Below are positions 8,119 to 18,668 of a stretch of 43,744 bases of DNA, one piece after another. The translations under genes and the position numbers were made by a program. Under the pieces are notes generated by a model. The model saw only the letters and a program-made list of their open reading frames with translations. It ran no database searches and was not told where the DNA came from. Source of the stretch: Proteobacteria bacterium UBA4575. GTDB lineage: Bacteria > Pseudomonadota > Gammaproteobacteria > UBA4575. Each line of letters starts with the position of its first letter. Within the stretch, counting starts at the first letter, position 1. The stretch is from the NCBI GenBank assembly GCA_002386945.1, contig DGKH01000001.1:1-43744 (forward strand). The letters are read 5' to 3'.

Positions 8119-11100
8119 CTAGTGTTTCACAACTTGATGCATTTCCTGCAAACGATACACCTTGTGGTCTTGGCCTTGTGCAATCGCTTGAGTTAATGCA
8201 CTAGCACCGGCAATGGTCGTGGTATAGCAAATTTTCTGCTGCAAGGCCTCGCGTCGAATCGCATAGGAATCTGCAATCGCTTGCTTACCTTCGGTCGTGT
8301 TAATGATCAATGCGATTTGTTTATCAATAATCATATCAACAACGTGAGGACGTCCTTGACGAACCTTGTTTACATGCTTACAGGCAATGTTTTTACTGTC
8401 AAGGTAATCGGCAGTACCGGCTGTTGCAACAATTTCGAAACCTAAGTCGACCAGCCCTTTAGCCACATCTGCCGCACCGTCTTTATCGCTATCACGTACA
8501 CTAATAAAGACCTTGCCACTTAACGGAAGGATCACACCAGCACCTAACTGCGCTTTAGCAAAGGCCTCTCCAAAATCTTCACCGACACCCATCACCTCAC
8601 CTGTCGATTTCATTTCTGGCCCAAGGATAGGATCGACGCCTAGGAATTTAATGAATGGGAACACCGCTTCTTTTACAGAATAAAACGATGGCTGGTTATT
8701 CATCTGAATATCTTGTTGCTTCAACTGAACGCCCGCCATGCAACGCGCGGCCACCTTCGCCAATGGCACACCAACCGCTTTAGACACAAATGGCACGGTA
8801 CGAGAGGCACGTGGATTCACTTCGAGCAGGTAAATTGCATCACCCTTGACGGCAAACTGAATATTCATCAAACCAATTACATTCAAGCCATGCGCCAGCT
8901 TCTTTGTTTGTTCAATCAAACGCTGCTGCATTTCTTTAGACAGTGTGTGCGGTGGTAGTGAGCAGGCCGAATCACCTGAGTGAATACCCGCCTGTTCAAT
9001 ATGTTCCATGATGCCACCAACCAACACCTCTTCACCGTCACAGATCGCATCGACATCAACTTCGATGGCATCTGCGAGGAAGCGGTCAATCAGAACTGGG
9101 GAATCATTCGAGACAGACACCGCGGTGTGCATGTAATGCACTAAATCCTCATCGTTAAAGACAACTTCCATAGCACGCCCACCAAGCACATAGGAAGGTC
9201 TGACAACGACTGGGTAGCCAATCTTATTCGCTAGAGGCACGGCCTCTTCAACTTTACGCACAGTCGCATTAGGCGGCTGTAATAAGCCAAGCTTTTCAAC
9301 TAATGCTTGGAATCGCTCACGGTCTTCCGCTAGATCAATTGAATCTGGTGTTGTACCAATAATAGGGACACCTGCGGCTTCCAACTGACGCGCTAATTTA
9401 AGCGGCGTCTGACCACCAAACTGCACAATCACACCGGTCGGTTGTTCTATGTGGCAAATTTCTAACACGTCTTCTAATGTTAGTGGCTCAAAATATAGGC
9501 GATCCGAAGTGTCATAGTCCGTTGAAACGGTCTCTGGATTACAGTTCACCATGATGGTTTCATAGCCGTCTTCACGCATCGCCAATGCCGCATGGACACA
9601 GCAATAATCAAACTCGATGCCCTGGCCGATACGATTTGGACCACCGCCCAATACCATGATTTTTTTCTTATCTGAGACCTCGGCCTCACATTCTTGCTCA
9701 TAGCTGGAATAGAGATAGGCAGTGCTGGTAGAAAATTCAGCAGCACAGGTATCGACGCGCTTGTAGACCGGGCGCACAGCTTGCTGCCAACGGTATTCAC
9801 GCACGGCTTGCTCATCACAGACTAATAATTGTGCTAGACGACGATCAGAAAAACCTTTTTGTTTTAACTTGAATAAGAACTCAGCACTTAAATCTTGTAG
9901 TGAGGAGGCAGTAACTACTTGTTCTAGTTCAATCAACTCTTCAATCTGAGACAGGAACCAGTTATCAATAGCCGTGAGCTCATGAATCTTGTCTATGCTA
10001 TAGCCTGCTCGAAAGGCATCTGCAACATACCAAATACGGTCAGGTTGGCGCAGTCGAATCTGTTCGTCCAGGGTCTCACGCCAATCACTCTTGCTTTGAT
10101 CAATCAGTGGATTGAGACCATCCATATCGGTCTCAAGCCCACGCAAGGCTTTCTGCATCGATTCCTGGAAAGTTCTACCGATCGCCATCACTTCTCCAAC
10201 CGACTTCATCTGCGTACTGAGTTCGGTTGATGCCTGAGGAAATTTCTCAAAGGCAAAACGTGGGATCTTGGTGACTACATAGTCAATACTAGGCTCAAAT
10301 GATGCTGGTGTTGCACCGCCTGTAATTTCATTATCAAGCTCATCCAAGGTGTAACCAACAGCCAGCTTAGCCGCGACCTTAGCGATTGGAAAACCGGTAG
10401 CTTTAGAGGCCAGTGCTGAAGAACGCGAAACCCTAGGGTTCATTTCAATAATAACTAGACGGCCATCTTTTGGATTAACTGCAAACTGCACATTTGATCC
10501 ACCAGTATCAACACCGATTTTACGCAGCACTTCTAATGAAGCATTACGCATAATCTGATATTCCTTATCAGTCAAAGTCTGGGCTGGCGCCACTGTAATC
10601 GAGTCGCCGGTATGCACACCCATTGGATCAAAGTTCTCGATCGAACAGATAATAATACAGTTATCTGCTTGATCACGAACGACCTCCATCTCATATTCTT
10701 TCCAACCGAGTAATGACTCTTCCAGCAAGACCTCAGTAGTCGGAGAGAAATCCAAGCCACGCGCTACAATATCTTTAAATTCTTCGATGTTGTAAGCGAT
10801 ACCACCACCACTACCACCTAGCGTGAAAGATGGACGGATGATTGATGGAAAACCTATTGACGACTGAATCGCTAGCGCCTCTTCCATGCTGTGCGCGACT
10901 GAAGAACGAGCGGATTCGAGACCGATCTCATCCATCGCCACCTTAAACTTTTGTCTGTCTTCAGCCATATCGATGGCTTCTTTTGAAGCACCGATCAACT
11001 CGACATTAAACTCTTCTAAAACCCCTTGCGCATCCAAATCCAGCGCGCAATTAAGAGCGGTCTGGCCACCCATGGTTGGTAATAAAGCATCCGGCTTTTC

Positions 11101-11340
11101 ACACTCAATAATCTTAGCTACTGTCTGCCATTCCACTGGCTCAATGTAGATTACATCGGCCGTTTGTGGATCAGTCATGATCGTTGCTGGATTTGAGTTC
11201 ACCAAGATCACGCGATAGCCTTCATCACGTAAAGATTTACACGCTTGCACCCCAGAATAATCGAACTCACAGGCTTGACCAATAATGATAGGGCCAGCGC
11301 CGAGGATTAATACCGATTTAATATCGTTACGTTTAGGCAT
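8119..11340 (-). CDS. carB: carbamoyl-phosphate synthase large chain
   Basis: Synthesises carbamoyl phosphate from bicarbonate, ATP and ammonia channelled from CarA, for arginine and pyrimidines. Two homologous ATP-grasp halves are evident: [22 protein letters not shown] near residue 10 and its repeat [18 protein letters not shown] near 565, each followed by [13 protein letters not shown] or [15 protein letters not shown]. The oligomerisation region lies between them. The C-terminal MGS-like allosteric domain (about 937-1073) keeps the effector residues around [21 protein letters not shown] and IINTTEGKQ that bind ornithine/UMP in E. coli. The length of 1073 is identical to the E. coli subunit. 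The start is 2 bases after the carA stop, so the two are translationally coupled. Confidence 0.98.
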   Translation of the reverse strand: MPKRNDIKSVLILGAGPIIIGQACEFDYSGVQACKSLRDEGYRVILVNSNPATIMTDPQTADVIYIEPVEWQTVAKIIECEKPDALLPTMGGQTALNCALDLDAQGVLEEFNVELIGASKEAIDMAEDRQKFKVAMDEIGLESARSSVAHSMEEALAIQSSIGFPSIIRPSFTLGGSGGGIAYNIEEFKDIVARGLDFSPTTEVLLEESLLGWKEYEMEVVRDQADNCIIICSIENFDPMGVHTGDSITVAPAQTLTDKEYQIMRNASLEVLRKIGVDTGGSNVQFAVNPKDGRLVIIEMNPRVSRSSALASKATGFPIAKVAAKLAVGYTLDELDNEITGGATPASFEPSIDYVVTKIPRFAFEKFPQASTELSTQMKSVGEVMAIGRTFQESMQKALRGLETDMDGLNPLIDQSKSDWRETLDEQIRLRQPDRIWYVADAFRAGYSIDKIHELTAIDNWFLSQIEELIELEQVVTASSLQDLSAEFLFKLKQKGFSDRRLAQLLVCDEQAVREYRWQQAVRPVYKRVDTCAAEFSTSTAYLYSSYEQECEAEVSDKKKIMVLGGGPNRIGQGIEFDYCCVHAALAMREDGYETIMVNCNPETVSTDYDTSDRLYFEPLTLEDVLEICHIEQPTGVIVQFGGQTPLKLARQLEAAGVPIIGTTPDSIDLAEDRERFQALVEKLGLLQPPNATVRKVEEAVPLANKIGYPVVVRPSYVLGGRAMEVVFNDEDLVHYMHTAVSVSNDSPVLIDRFLADAIEVDVDAICDGEEVLVGGIMEHIEQAGIHSGDSACSLPPHTLSKEMQQRLIEQTKKLAHGLNVIGLMNIQFAVKGDAIYLLEVNPRASRTVPFVSKAVGVPLAKVAARCMAGVQLKQQDIQMNNQPSFYSVKEAVFPFIKFLGVDPILGPEMKSTGEVMGVGEDFGEAFAKAQLGAGVILPLSGKVFISVRDSDKDGAADVAKGLVDLGFEIVATAGTADYLDSKNIACKHVNKVRQGRPHVVDMIIDKQIALIINTTEGKQAIADSYAIRREALQQKICYTTTIAGASALTQAIAQGQDHKVYRLQEMHQVVKH

Positions 11341-11342
11341 GA

Positions 11343-12494
11343 CTAGTTTTTACTGTTGCTGCGCGATGACATCGCTTGAATGAAAGGAACAAACAGACCG
11401 CGTACATCATGCGGTCCGGGGCTGGCTTCTGGATGACCCTGGAAACCATAGGCTGGGGCATCAAGATGACGAATACCCTGCAAGCTGCCATCGAATAAAG
11501 ACCGGTGAGTTGCAACCAAACAATCAGGTAGGCTTTCTTCATCAACAGCAAAGCCATGGTTCTGACTACTGATCATAACCTGCCCAGTCTCAATATCTTT
11601 CACTGGGTGATTAGCGCCATGATGACCAAATTTCATTTTTACCGTTTTTGCGCCAGCGGCTAATGCAAAAAGCTGATGCCCAAGACAAATACCAAAACTG
11701 GGTACTTTGTTCTCGATCAATTGACGGATCAGCGTAATGGCATAATCACAGGGCTCGGGATCTCCCGGACCATTTGATAAGAACACACCATCTGGTGCCA
11801 TCGCCACTATTTTGGCGTAGCTAGTTTTAGCTGGGACAATTTGGAGCTCACAGCCTAGGTCAACCAAGATGCGTAAAATGTTGTGCTTCACACCAAAATC
11901 TAGAGCAACCACTTTGAATTTCTTTTCTACTGCAGCCTTTGGCTCCACCGCGGCATTCGATGCCTCTAGCGACCAGCTAACTTGATCCCAGGCATAACTA
12001 CTATCGGTAGTGACTTCCTGCGCTAGATCCATGCCTTTTAAGCCAGAAAAACCCTTGGCCTGTTGCAACAGAGCATCTAAATCAACATCACCCGTTGCAA
12101 TCACTCCGTTTAAAGCGCCCTTCTCACGCAACCTACGTGTCAGGCTACGGGTATCAATATCGGCAATGGCGACAATATGGTTCGCCTTGAGATAATCCTC
12201 TAAGGACTGCTCTGCGCGCCAGCTAGAATGTAGTCGTGGTAAATCTCGAATTACTAGGCCTGCGGCATGTACTTGCGTCGATTCACAGTCTTCTGTGGTG
12301 ACGCCTACATTACCAATATGAGGATAGGTCAAGGTCACGATCTGCTTACGATAAGACGGATCGGTAAGGATTTCTTGATAGCCAGTGATGGAAGTATTGA
12401 AAACGACCTCACCCTCAGTGCTGCCGTGTGATCCGACTGAGGTGCCTGTATAGACGGTACCGTCCTCAAGGACCAAATAAGCGGGTGTTGTCAA
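11343..12494 (-). CDS. carA: carbamoyl-phosphate synthase small chain (glutamine amidotransferase)
   Basis: Hydrolyses glutamine and passes ammonia to CarB. The N-terminal CPSase domain is followed by a class I glutamine amidotransferase domain with the catalytic triad Cys270 (SFGICLGHQ), His354 and Glu356 ([10 protein letters not shown]). The start is best placed at TTG (12494-12492): CAGGAG lies 7 bases upstream, the protein then begins [13 protein letters not shown] as in the family, and the triad is numbered one off E. coli (269/353/355). The frame stays open 23 codons further to another TTG, but that segment has no conserved sequence and contains a hairpin. The result is 383 residues. 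The 208-base gap from dapB holds its probable promoter. Confidence 0.96.
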   Translation of the reverse strand: MTTPAYLVLEDGTVYTGTSVGSHGSTEGEVVFNTSITGYQEILTDPSYRKQIVTLTYPHIGNVGVTTEDCESTQVHAAGLVIRDLPRLHSSWRAEQSLEDYLKANHIVAIADIDTRSLTRRLREKGALNGVIATGDVDLDALLQQAKGFSGLKGMDLAQEVTTDSSYAWDQVSWSLEASNAAVEPKAAVEKKFKVVALDFGVKHNILRILVDLGCELQIVPAKTSYAKIVAMAPDGVFLSNGPGDPEPCDYAITLIRQLIENKVPSFGICLGHQLFALAAGAKTVKMKFGHHGANHPVKDIETGQVMISSQNHGFAVDEESLPDCLVATHRSLFDGSLQGIRHLDAPAYGFQGHPEASPGPHDVRGLFVPFIQAMSSRSNSKN

Positions 12495-12702
12495 ACTCGT
12501 ACTCCTGAATCTATTGCCTACTCTACGGGAAGAACATGCCGTTGCTACTGAATGAAATAGCAACGTTTAATTTGAGCGGAGATTGTACTTGAAGTCGGCA
12601 TGAGCCGATAGAGCTGGGCTGCAATTCAGACCGATTATTTAATCGAAATCAGGCAGCAAGTTCCGTTAATGAGATAAAGTTGACCGATTTTCAATCAGCT
12701 GG
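12495..12702 (-). promoter_or_regulatory. carAB upstream region with palindrome and leader hairpin
   Basis: This gap between dapB and carA holds several structures. A perfect 14-base palindrome CGATTATTTAATCG lies at 12632-12645. A -10-like TACAAT is read on the minus strand at 12587-12582, with no good -35 at 17 bases. A perfect 7-bp inverted repeat GTTGCTA/TAGCAAC (12541-12547 and 12558-12564, 10-base loop) lies in the presumed leader, followed by CAGGAG before the TTG start. In other bacteria carAB is controlled by arginine and pyrimidine signals; which factor would use these elements cannot be told from sequence. Confidence 0.45.
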
Positions 12703-13518
12703 CTAACTTAGGGCCAATACATCCTGCATATCGTAGACACCCGGCGGCTGTGTTTGCAGCCAAACAGCAGCTCGCATCGCGCCATTCGCAAAAGTCATAC
12801 GACTCGTTGCGCGATGAATAATTTCCACACGCTCGCCCATACCAGCAAACATCACCGTATGTTCGCCGACAATATCACCAGCACGAATAGTCTGAAAACC
12901 AATACTGCCTTTTTCACGTTCACCAATATCGCCTTCACGCGCATAGACGGCACGACTATCTAGATCGGCACCTAAGGCATCTGCAATCACCTCACCCATA
13001 CGCAATGCAGTACCCGAAGGCGCATCAACTTTATGTCGGTGATGCGCTTCTATCACTTCAATATCGTATCCATCGCCCAAAGTACTGGCCGCTGTCTGTA
13101 ATAAATTCAGACACAGATTAACGCCCACACTCATATTCGGTGCAAAAACAATAGGGATTGTTTGGCCGGCAGCATAGATCGCTTGTTTTTGTTCTGCTGA
13201 AAAGCCAGTAGTACCGATCACCATGGGGGTTTTCGTGGCTAGGCAGTAGTCCAAGCCATCCAGCGCTCCAGCCGGCAAAGAAAAATCGATCCAAGCCATG
13301 GCCTCTGAGCTAGCGGCCTGATCAAGGTTAGGCATCGCACTGAGCAACACCCCATTAGATCCGACACCTGCTAATTCACCTGCATCACGAGCAAGACTAG
13401 CTGAGCTTGTTCGCACATGCGCCGCTTGCAACAGGGTCTGCTGATGTTGCGCACAGGCCTGAATCAAGGCCAATCCCATGCGGCCACTGGCACCATTAAT
13501 GGCTATCTTTATCGACAT
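12703..13518 (-). CDS. dapB: 4-hydroxy-tetrahydrodipicolinate reductase
   Basis: NAD(P)H-dependent step of the diaminopimelate/lysine pathway. The Rossmann motif GASGRMG (9-15), the second nucleotide-binding segment IGTTGF (101-106) and the signature [15 protein letters not shown] with catalytic His159/His160 and Lys163 are all present. C-terminal GDIVGEHTV and [12 protein letters not shown] are typical. The length of 271 residues matches the family. It sits between dnaJ (56-base gap) and carA, the usual gammaproteobacterial order. Confidence 0.97.
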   Translation of the reverse strand: MSIKIAINGASGRMGLALIQACAQHQQTLLQAAHVRTSSASLARDAGELAGVGSNGVLLSAMPNLDQAASSEAMAWIDFSLPAGALDGLDYCLATKTPMVIGTTGFSAEQKQAIYAAGQTIPIVFAPNMSVGVNLCLNLLQTAASTLGDGYDIEVIEAHHRHKVDAPSGTALRMGEVIADALGADLDSRAVYAREGDIGEREKGSIGFQTIRAGDIVGEHTVMFAGMGERVEIIHRATSRMTFANGAMRAAVWLQTQPPGVYDMQDVLALS

Positions 13519-13574
13519 AGTGTGAACCTAAGCCTTTGCTTCTTATGTGAGTTATCGACGCCTTTATTAGCTGG

Positions 13575-14705
13575 TTATTTAGACCAGAACTTCAAATCGT
13601 CAAAGAATCCTTTCATGCCATCGAGCCAACCGGCAGATTTGGGATTATGTTTACTGCCACCATTATCTAGCGAAGTCTGTAATTGTTCAAACAGCTGCTT
13701 TTGAGTTTTATTCAGATTAATCGGTGTTTCTACCATTAAGTGCACGTAGAGATCACCCTGTGGGCCACCACGAACCGGTTTCACCCCTTTTCCACGCAGA
13801 CGGAATCTTTTTCCAGTCTGTACTTCTGCGGGAATCTTCAGTGCCAAACGCCCATTCAGGCTTGGAATCTCAATCTCGCCACCCAGCGCCGCAATACTAA
13901 AACCAATCGGCACTTCACAATGCAGGTCTGCTGCATCACGCTCAAAAATTGGATGTGCCATCACATCAACCTGCACAAACAGGTCTCCGGCCGGCCCTCG
14001 GTTCTCTCCGGGCTCACCCTCGCCTGACAAACGAATACGGTCACCCGTATCGACTCCAGCAGGCACCTTAACAGCCAGGGTACGCTGCTTGCGTACAACT
14101 CCGGCACCACGACAGTCACCACAGGCATCGATAATCACTTGGCCACGTCCCTGACAGCTAGGACAGGCCTGCTGAATGGAGAAGAAGCCTTGTTGCATAC
14201 GCACCTGACCAGCACCACCACAGGTACTACAGGTCTGCACATCACTACCTGGCTTAGCCCCAGAACCGTCACAGGTGTCACAACTCTGATTTGAAACGAC
14301 ATCTATATTCTTGTCTACACCAAAGACGGCTTCTTCCAGACTGAGTTCTAACTTGTATTGTAGATCTGCACCCCGATAGGCACGATTCTGTCCGCCACGA
14401 CCACCGCCGCCAAAGATGTCGTCAAAGATATCGCCAAAGTCACCTGCACCACCACTTCGACCACCACCTTGTTGCTCTAACCCAGCATGGCCGTACTGAT
14501 CGTAAAGTGCGCGCTTCTGACCGTCGGAAAGCACATCATAGGCCTCTTTCGCTTCTTTAAACTTGGCCTCGGCTTCGCCGGCAGCATCACCCACATTACG
14601 ATCGGGATGATATTTCATCGCCAAACGACGATAAGATTTCTTCAGCGTGGCCTCATCAGCACTTTGATCGACAGATAAAACTTCGTAGTAATCTCTTTTA
14701 GCCAT
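13575..14705 (-). CDS. dnaJ: co-chaperone DnaJ (Hsp40)
   Basis: Delivers unfolded clients to DnaK and stimulates its ATPase. In order: J-domain with HPD at residues 33-35, a Gly/Phe-rich linker ([21 protein letters not shown]), a zinc domain with four CxxCxGxG repeats ([32 protein letters not shown]), and two C-terminal client-binding subdomains. The length of 376 residues equals E. coli. Its start is 128 bases after the dnaK stop, a gap with two hairpins, so it may be expressed partly by read-through from dnaK. The Shine-Dalgarno sequence is weak. Confidence 0.98.
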   Translation of the reverse strand: MAKRDYYEVLSVDQSADEATLKKSYRRLAMKYHPDRNVGDAAGEAEAKFKEAKEAYDVLSDGQKRALYDQYGHAGLEQQGGGRSGGAGDFGDIFDDIFGGGGRGGQNRAYRGADLQYKLELSLEEAVFGVDKNIDVVSNQSCDTCDGSGAKPGSDVQTCSTCGGAGQVRMQQGFFSIQQACPSCQGRGQVIIDACGDCRGAGVVRKQRTLAVKVPAGVDTGDRIRLSGEGEPGENRGPAGDLFVQVDVMAHPIFERDAADLHCEVPIGFSIAALGGEIEIPSLNGRLALKIPAEVQTGKRFRLRGKGVKPVRGGPQGDLYVHLMVETPINLNKTQKQLFEQLQTSLDNGGSKHNPKSAGWLDGMKGFFDDLKFWSK

Positions 14706-14736
14706 ATCAGCAGGGAACTTTTCTAAATTAGTTAAG

Positions 14737-14769
14737 GCTGTCCTGCAGCGGGGTAAAACCTAGGACAGC
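14737..14769 (-). promoter_or_regulatory. inverted repeat in the dnaK-dnaJ gap (dnaJ-proximal)
   Basis: Perfect 8-base arms GCTGTCCT (14737-14744) and AGGACAGC (14762-14769) enclose a 17-base loop, 32 bases upstream of the dnaJ start. No U-tract follows. It could be a processing site or could shape dnaJ translation. Confidence 0.5.
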
Positions 14770-14779
14770 AGATAGCACA

Positions 14780-14810
14780 AAGTCCACAGCCATAAAATGG
14801 CCATGGACTT
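14780..14810 (-). promoter_or_regulatory. stable hairpin in the dnaK-dnaJ gap (dnaK-proximal)
   Basis: Outer arms AAGTCCA/TGGACTT (7 bp) and inner arms GCCAT/ATGGC (5 bp) are separated by a two-base mismatch and closed by a 3-base AAA loop. It lies 23 bases past the dnaK stop. No U-run follows on the minus strand, so it looks more like a partial terminator, attenuator or mRNA-stabilising 3' end than a full terminator. Confidence 0.55.
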
Positions 14811-14833
14811 CGTTAGTCATACCTAAATAAATA

Positions 14834-16747
14834 TTAGGATTTCTTTTCTTTTACTTCTTCAAACTCAGCATCGACAACATCGTCAGCAGCGTTTGCTTCA
14901 GTCGCTTCAGCGCCTTCCGCATCAGCTCCTGATTGTGCATACATCTGCTCTGCCATCTTACTGGACGCTTCAGCTAATGCCTGCGTCTTAGTTTCAATGG
15001 CTTCTTTGTCATCCTGTTCCATGACTGAACGCAAATCTGCTATTGCTGCCTCAATCGCTGTCTTTTCGTCTGCTTCCACTTTATCACCCAGTTCAGAGAG
15101 TGATTTTTCAGTCGCATGAATCATGCTGTCCGCTTGGTTGCGTGAAGTCACCAATTCTTGGAATTTACGATCTTCCTCGGCATGTACTTCAGCATCTTTC
15201 ACCATGTTATCAATCTCTTCATCAGATAAACCTGAAGAAGCCTTAATAACAATCGACTGCTCTTTATTAGTTGCCTTATCTTTCGCTGAAACATTCAAGA
15301 TACCGTTGGCATCAATATCAAAGCTCACTTCAATCTGTGGGATACCACGCCCTGCTGGTGGGATATCTTGCAAATCAAAACGACCTAATGATTTATTGCC
15401 AGCCGCCTGCTCACGCTCACCTTGTAGCACATGCACAGTAACTGCCGTTTGATTGTCTTCAGCTGTAGAGAAGACCTGCGATGCCGTCGTTGGGATCGTT
15501 GTATTCTTCTCAATCAACTTAGTCATAACGCCGCCCATGGTCTCAATACCCAGTGATAATGGTGTCACATCTAATAACAATACGTCTTTCACATCACCAC
15601 CAAGCACACCGGCCTGGATCGCTGCACCCATGGCAACTGCTTCGTCTGGGTTGACGTCTTTACGTGGCTCTTTACCGAAAAACTCTTGTACTGCCTGCTG
15701 CACCATCGGCATACGAATCTGACCACCGACCAAAATAATATCGTCGATATCAGAAACTGTAAGACCAGCGTCTTTCAGCGCTAGCTTACAAGGGGCAATA
15801 GTACGCTTAACCAGCTCATCAACCAGCGATTCCAACTTGGCACGTGTCACCTTAATATTAAGGTGCTTCGGCCCAGTTTGATCAGCCGTGATGTACGGCA
15901 GATTAACTTCGGTTTGCTGTGAAGTAGAGAGCTCAATCTTAGCCTTCTCTGCCGCTTCTTTTAGACGCTGTAGTGCTAATGGATCATTGTGCAGATCAAA
16001 GCCTTGCTCGCGCTTAAACTCATCTGCCAAATAATCGATTAGGCGCATATCAAAATCTTCACCACCCAAGAAGGTGTCACCATTGGTGGCCAACACTTCA
16101 AACTGATGTTCGTCATCAATCACTGCGATCTCAATAATGGATACGTCAAAAGTACCACCACCTAAATCATACACAGCGACCTTACGATCACCGCGCTTCT
16201 TATCCATACCATAGGCTAATGCCGCTGCAGTAGGCTCGTTAATGATTCGCTTTACTTCTAGACCGGCAATCCTGCCCGCATCTTTAGTCGCTTGTCGCTG
16301 TGAATCATTAAAGTAAGCTGGAACCGTAATAACTGCTTCAGTCACTTCTTCACCGAGGTATTCCTCAGCAGTCTTTTTCATCTTCATCAAGACACGTGCA
16401 GAAATCTCTGGTGGCGCCATTTTCTTGCCATCAGCCTCTAACCAAGCATCACCGTTATCAGCTTTAATGATGCCATAAGGCACTAGCTTGATATCTTTTT
16501 GCACTGCATCTTCATCAAAGCGACGGCCGATCAAACGTTTTACCGCATAAAATGTCTGCTCTGGATTGGTAACCGATTGGCGCTTAGCTGATTGTCCAAC
16601 CAAAACCTCTTCATCATCAGCAAAAGCAATCACTGAAGGCGTCGTGCGGTCACCCTCACTATTTTCAATCACCTTGCTTGAGCCGCCTTCCATAACCGCG
16701 ACACATGAGTTTGTTGTGCCTAGGTCAATACCGATTATTCTTCCCAT
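14834..16747 (-). CDS. dnaK: molecular chaperone DnaK (Hsp70)
   Basis: ATP-driven chaperone for nascent and stress-denatured proteins. The nucleotide-binding domain opens with [15 protein letters not shown] and has catalytic Lys70 (AVKRL) and Thr199 ([10 protein letters not shown]); the linker [15 protein letters not shown] leads to the substrate-binding domain and lid, ending in the EEVKEKK-type tail used by J-proteins. The length of 637 residues is standard. A small variation is VGGQIRMP where VGGQTRMP is common. The ATG has GGAG 7 bases upstream. A sigma-32-like promoter lies in the 125-base gap after grpE, so dnaK can be heat-induced separately from hrcA-grpE. Confidence 0.99.
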   Translation of the reverse strand: MGRIIGIDLGTTNSCVAVMEGGSSKVIENSEGDRTTPSVIAFADDEEVLVGQSAKRQSVTNPEQTFYAVKRLIGRRFDEDAVQKDIKLVPYGIIKADNGDAWLEADGKKMAPPEISARVLMKMKKTAEEYLGEEVTEAVITVPAYFNDSQRQATKDAGRIAGLEVKRIINEPTAAALAYGMDKKRGDRKVAVYDLGGGTFDVSIIEIAVIDDEHQFEVLATNGDTFLGGEDFDMRLIDYLADEFKREQGFDLHNDPLALQRLKEAAEKAKIELSTSQQTEVNLPYITADQTGPKHLNIKVTRAKLESLVDELVKRTIAPCKLALKDAGLTVSDIDDIILVGGQIRMPMVQQAVQEFFGKEPRKDVNPDEAVAMGAAIQAGVLGGDVKDVLLLDVTPLSLGIETMGGVMTKLIEKNTTIPTTASQVFSTAEDNQTAVTVHVLQGEREQAAGNKSLGRFDLQDIPPAGRGIPQIEVSFDIDANGILNVSAKDKATNKEQSIVIKASSGLSDEEIDNMVKDAEVHAEEDRKFQELVTSRNQADSMIHATEKSLSELGDKVEADEKTAIEAAIADLRSVMEQDDKEAIETKTQALAEASSKMAEQMYAQSGADAEGAEATEANAADDVVDAEFEEVKEKKS

Positions 16748-16794
16748 TTTCCGTCTCCAATAAAAATCTGCTAAGAATATGTTAACTACCCTCT

Positions 16795-16823
16795 ATATGT
16801 GGGCCAGTCGCAGCATATTCAAG
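16795..16823 (-). promoter_or_regulatory. sigma-32-type heat-shock promoter of dnaK
   Basis: On the minus strand CTTGAA (16823-16818), followed by T, matches the -35 of RpoH promoters in 6-7 of 7 bases. CCACATAT (16802-16795) matches the CCCCATnT -10 with one mismatch. The -10 lies 47 bases upstream of the dnaK start. There is no comparable sigma-70 site in the gap. Confidence 0.65.
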
Positions 16824-16872
16824 TATCTATTTAAAAAATTTAGTTTTTGGTGTAGAAAAAGCGACCCGCCAA

Positions 16873-17430
16873 CTATTCTTTAGGTGCTTTAGCTACCACA
16901 ACCATGGCTGGGCGTAACAGGCGACCGTTGATGAGATAGCCTTTTTGCATGACTGCAATCACTGTGTTCGGGGCATGTTCTGCAGTCTCCTGCATCGTCA
17001 TTGCCTGGTGTGAATTAGGATCAAAGCTCTCACCCATAGGATCAACATCGACGATGTTAAATTTCGCAAGGGCCTGCGCTAGCATTTTCAAGGTGAGCTC
17101 ACTGCCTTCGTGCAATTTATCTACATCAATATCAGTAGCACTCAGACCAAGCTCCAAGCTGTCTTTAACAGCTAATAACTCAGAAGCGAATTTTTCTAGC
17201 GCGAATTTATGCGCATTTTCTAAATCTTTTTCGGAACGACGGCGTAGGTTTTCCATCTCCGCCTGCGCTCGCATATAAAGCTGCCAATTAGCCTCTGCCT
17301 TGTCACGCAGCTCAGTGAGCTCATCACTCGCTTCATCTACCGTATTATCGGTATCTTGGTCCGCTGAATTTTCATCGACGGCATCCTCAGATGGCTGTTC
17401 TGGCTGTTCTTCAGTTTGGTTTGTTGACAT
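16873..17430 (-). CDS. grpE: nucleotide exchange factor GrpE
   Basis: Dimeric co-chaperone that releases ADP from DnaK. An acidic, disordered N-terminus (about 1-45, rich in Glu/Asp/Gln) precedes a long coiled-coil region (ANWQLYMRAQAEMENLRRRSEKDLE) and the C-terminal beta-domain with VDPMGESFDPNSHQAM and VMQKGYLINGRLLRPAMVVVAK, the PROSITE-type signature. The start is ATG 17430, which has GGAG 6 bases upstream; a TTG four codons earlier lacks support. The length is 185 residues. It follows hrcA by 42 bases. Confidence 0.97.
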   Translation of the reverse strand: MSTNQTEEQPEQPSEDAVDENSADQDTDNTVDEASDELTELRDKAEANWQLYMRAQAEMENLRRRSEKDLENAHKFALEKFASELLAVKDSLELGLSATDIDVDKLHEGSELTLKMLAQALAKFNIVDVDPMGESFDPNSHQAMTMQETAEHAPNTVIAVMQKGYLINGRLLRPAMVVVAKAPKE

Positions 17431-17472
17431 TAGCTGCTCCAATAAAGTGTTCTGTGAGTAAGATGGGGGCGC

Positions 17473-18513
17473 TTACTCTGAATTCAAGGCTTCACTCAAT
17501 AAACGTGCGGTCACGTCGACAATCGGAATCACTCGGTCGTAAGCCATTCGTGTAGGCCCGACCACCGCAAGCACTCCTTTTACATCCTCATTAACCGTAT
17601 AAGGGGCAGAAATCACACTACAATCATCTAACGCTTGATAGCCAGCCTCGCTGCCAATGAAAATCTGTATGCCATTAGCGCAAATACACCGGTCTAGCAG
17701 GTGCAGAATGTCCTTTTTCTGGCTGAAGGCATCAAATATACCTCGCAGTTTGCCAATATTTGATAGTTCTTCGAATTCCATCAAATTTGTTTGCCCCTCG
17801 ACGATGTAGTTCGAGGTCACCTCTTGCTCAATAGGGAAGATTTGTTCGCCAAAAGAAATCGCATTACGCATCAGACTGTCCATATCTTGGCGCAGGCCAT
17901 CCAATTGTTGTAACAACACCTTACGCACCTGATACAGATTGCAACCAGCCAAAATATCATTCAAGCAATTGGCCATCTCACGCAACTCACTCTCGCTATA
18001 GTCACGATCCAGCTGAATAATACGGTTTTGCACCTCTTTTTGATCCACTACCAAGATCGCTAGAACACGCTGCTCGGAGAGCTTTAAAAACTCAATTTGG
18101 CGGAAAGCGGCTTGGCCTACCTGTGGCATGGTGACCAAACCAGCCATTGAGGTCAGTGAAGACAACATAGATGACGCCGTCTGCACCAGATTTTCTTTAT
18201 TTAAATCCTGGTCCTGTAGTCGATTCTTCAGGCCAGAGACCAAATTTGAGTGTAGTGGCTTAACCTCAATCAAGGTATCGACGAATAAACGGTAGCCCTG
18301 TGCCGTTGGAATACGTCCAGCCGAGGTATGTGGAGACTGTAAATACCCCATAGCCTCAAGATCTGACATGATATTACGCACCGTCGCTGGGCTGATATCT
18401 AAATCGGCTATACGCGTCAAAGTACGTGAACCTAAGGGTTGACCGTCTTCAATATAATTTTGTACCAACACGCGAAATAAGTGCTGCGCACGCGCATCTA
18501 ATAACTTAGACAT
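17473..18513 (-). CDS. hrcA: heat-inducible transcription repressor HrcA
   Basis: Repressor of chaperone operons that binds CIRCE DNA and is thought to be kept active by GroEL. The N-terminal winged helix contains SRTLTRIADLDISPATVRNIMSDLEAMGYL and SPHTSAGRIPTAQGYRLFVD, the most conserved HrcA segments; GAF-like and dimerisation regions follow (VLAVVGPTRMAYDRVIPIVD at the end). The length of 346 residues is normal. It leads hrcA-grpE-dnaK-dnaJ. HrcA is absent from Enterobacterales but common in other Gammaproteobacteria. A full-consensus CIRCE is not visible upstream, only a degenerate version in its leader. Confidence 0.96.
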   Translation of the reverse strand: MSKLLDARAQHLFRVLVQNYIEDGQPLGSRTLTRIADLDISPATVRNIMSDLEAMGYLQSPHTSAGRIPTAQGYRLFVDTLIEVKPLHSNLVSGLKNRLQDQDLNKENLVQTASSMLSSLTSMAGLVTMPQVGQAAFRQIEFLKLSEQRVLAILVVDQKEVQNRIIQLDRDYSESELREMANCLNDILAGCNLYQVRKVLLQQLDGLRQDMDSLMRNAISFGEQIFPIEQEVTSNYIVEGQTNLMEFEELSNIGKLRGIFDAFSQKKDILHLLDRCICANGIQIFIGSEAGYQALDDCSVISAPYTVNEDVKGVLAVVGPTRMAYDRVIPIVDVTARLLSEALNSE

Positions 18514-18554
18514 AGGCTCGGCCTGTTAAATAAAGGTACATTACAATTGTGTTA

Positions 18555-18581
18555 TCTGCATGCTTATTGCTAGAGTGCGAA
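18555..18581 (-). promoter_or_regulatory. degenerate CIRCE-like element in the hrcA leader
   Basis: On the plus strand GAGTGCGAA (18573-18581) matches the CIRCE right half GAGTGCTAA in 8 of 9 bases. With the canonical 9-base spacer, the left half reads TCTGCATGC, matching TTAGCACTC in 5 of 9. It lies between the hrcA promoter and start codon, the usual position of CIRCE. The match is one-sided, so this is a candidate only. Confidence 0.35.
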
Positions 18582-18618
18582 GATTACTATAACTTAAAAT
18601 CAACTTTACAGCCGTGAC

Positions 18619-18647
18619 CTTATATAGCGACTACTCACTTAGTTCAA
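18619..18647 (-). promoter_or_regulatory. sigma-70 promoter of hrcA-grpE
   Basis: On the minus strand TTGAAC (18647-18642) and TATAAG (18624-18619) are separated by exactly 17 bases, close to TTGACA/TATAAT. The predicted start is about 100 bases upstream of hrcA. The -35 ends only 21 bases before the nadK ATG, so the two divergent genes share this region. Confidence 0.6.
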
Positions 18648-18668
18648 AGCTCCTTGAGAGTGAATATT

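Noticed and set aside
9546..9818. Open frames inside carB, dnaK, lon and other genes in alternative frames
   Set aside because: They lie wholly within well-supported conserved genes, lack ribosome-binding sites and show no family features.
12495..12563. Upstream 23-codon extension of CarA to an earlier TTG
   Set aside because: No ribosome-binding site or conserved sequence; the segment contains the leader hairpin, and CAGGAG sits at the right distance from the later TTG.
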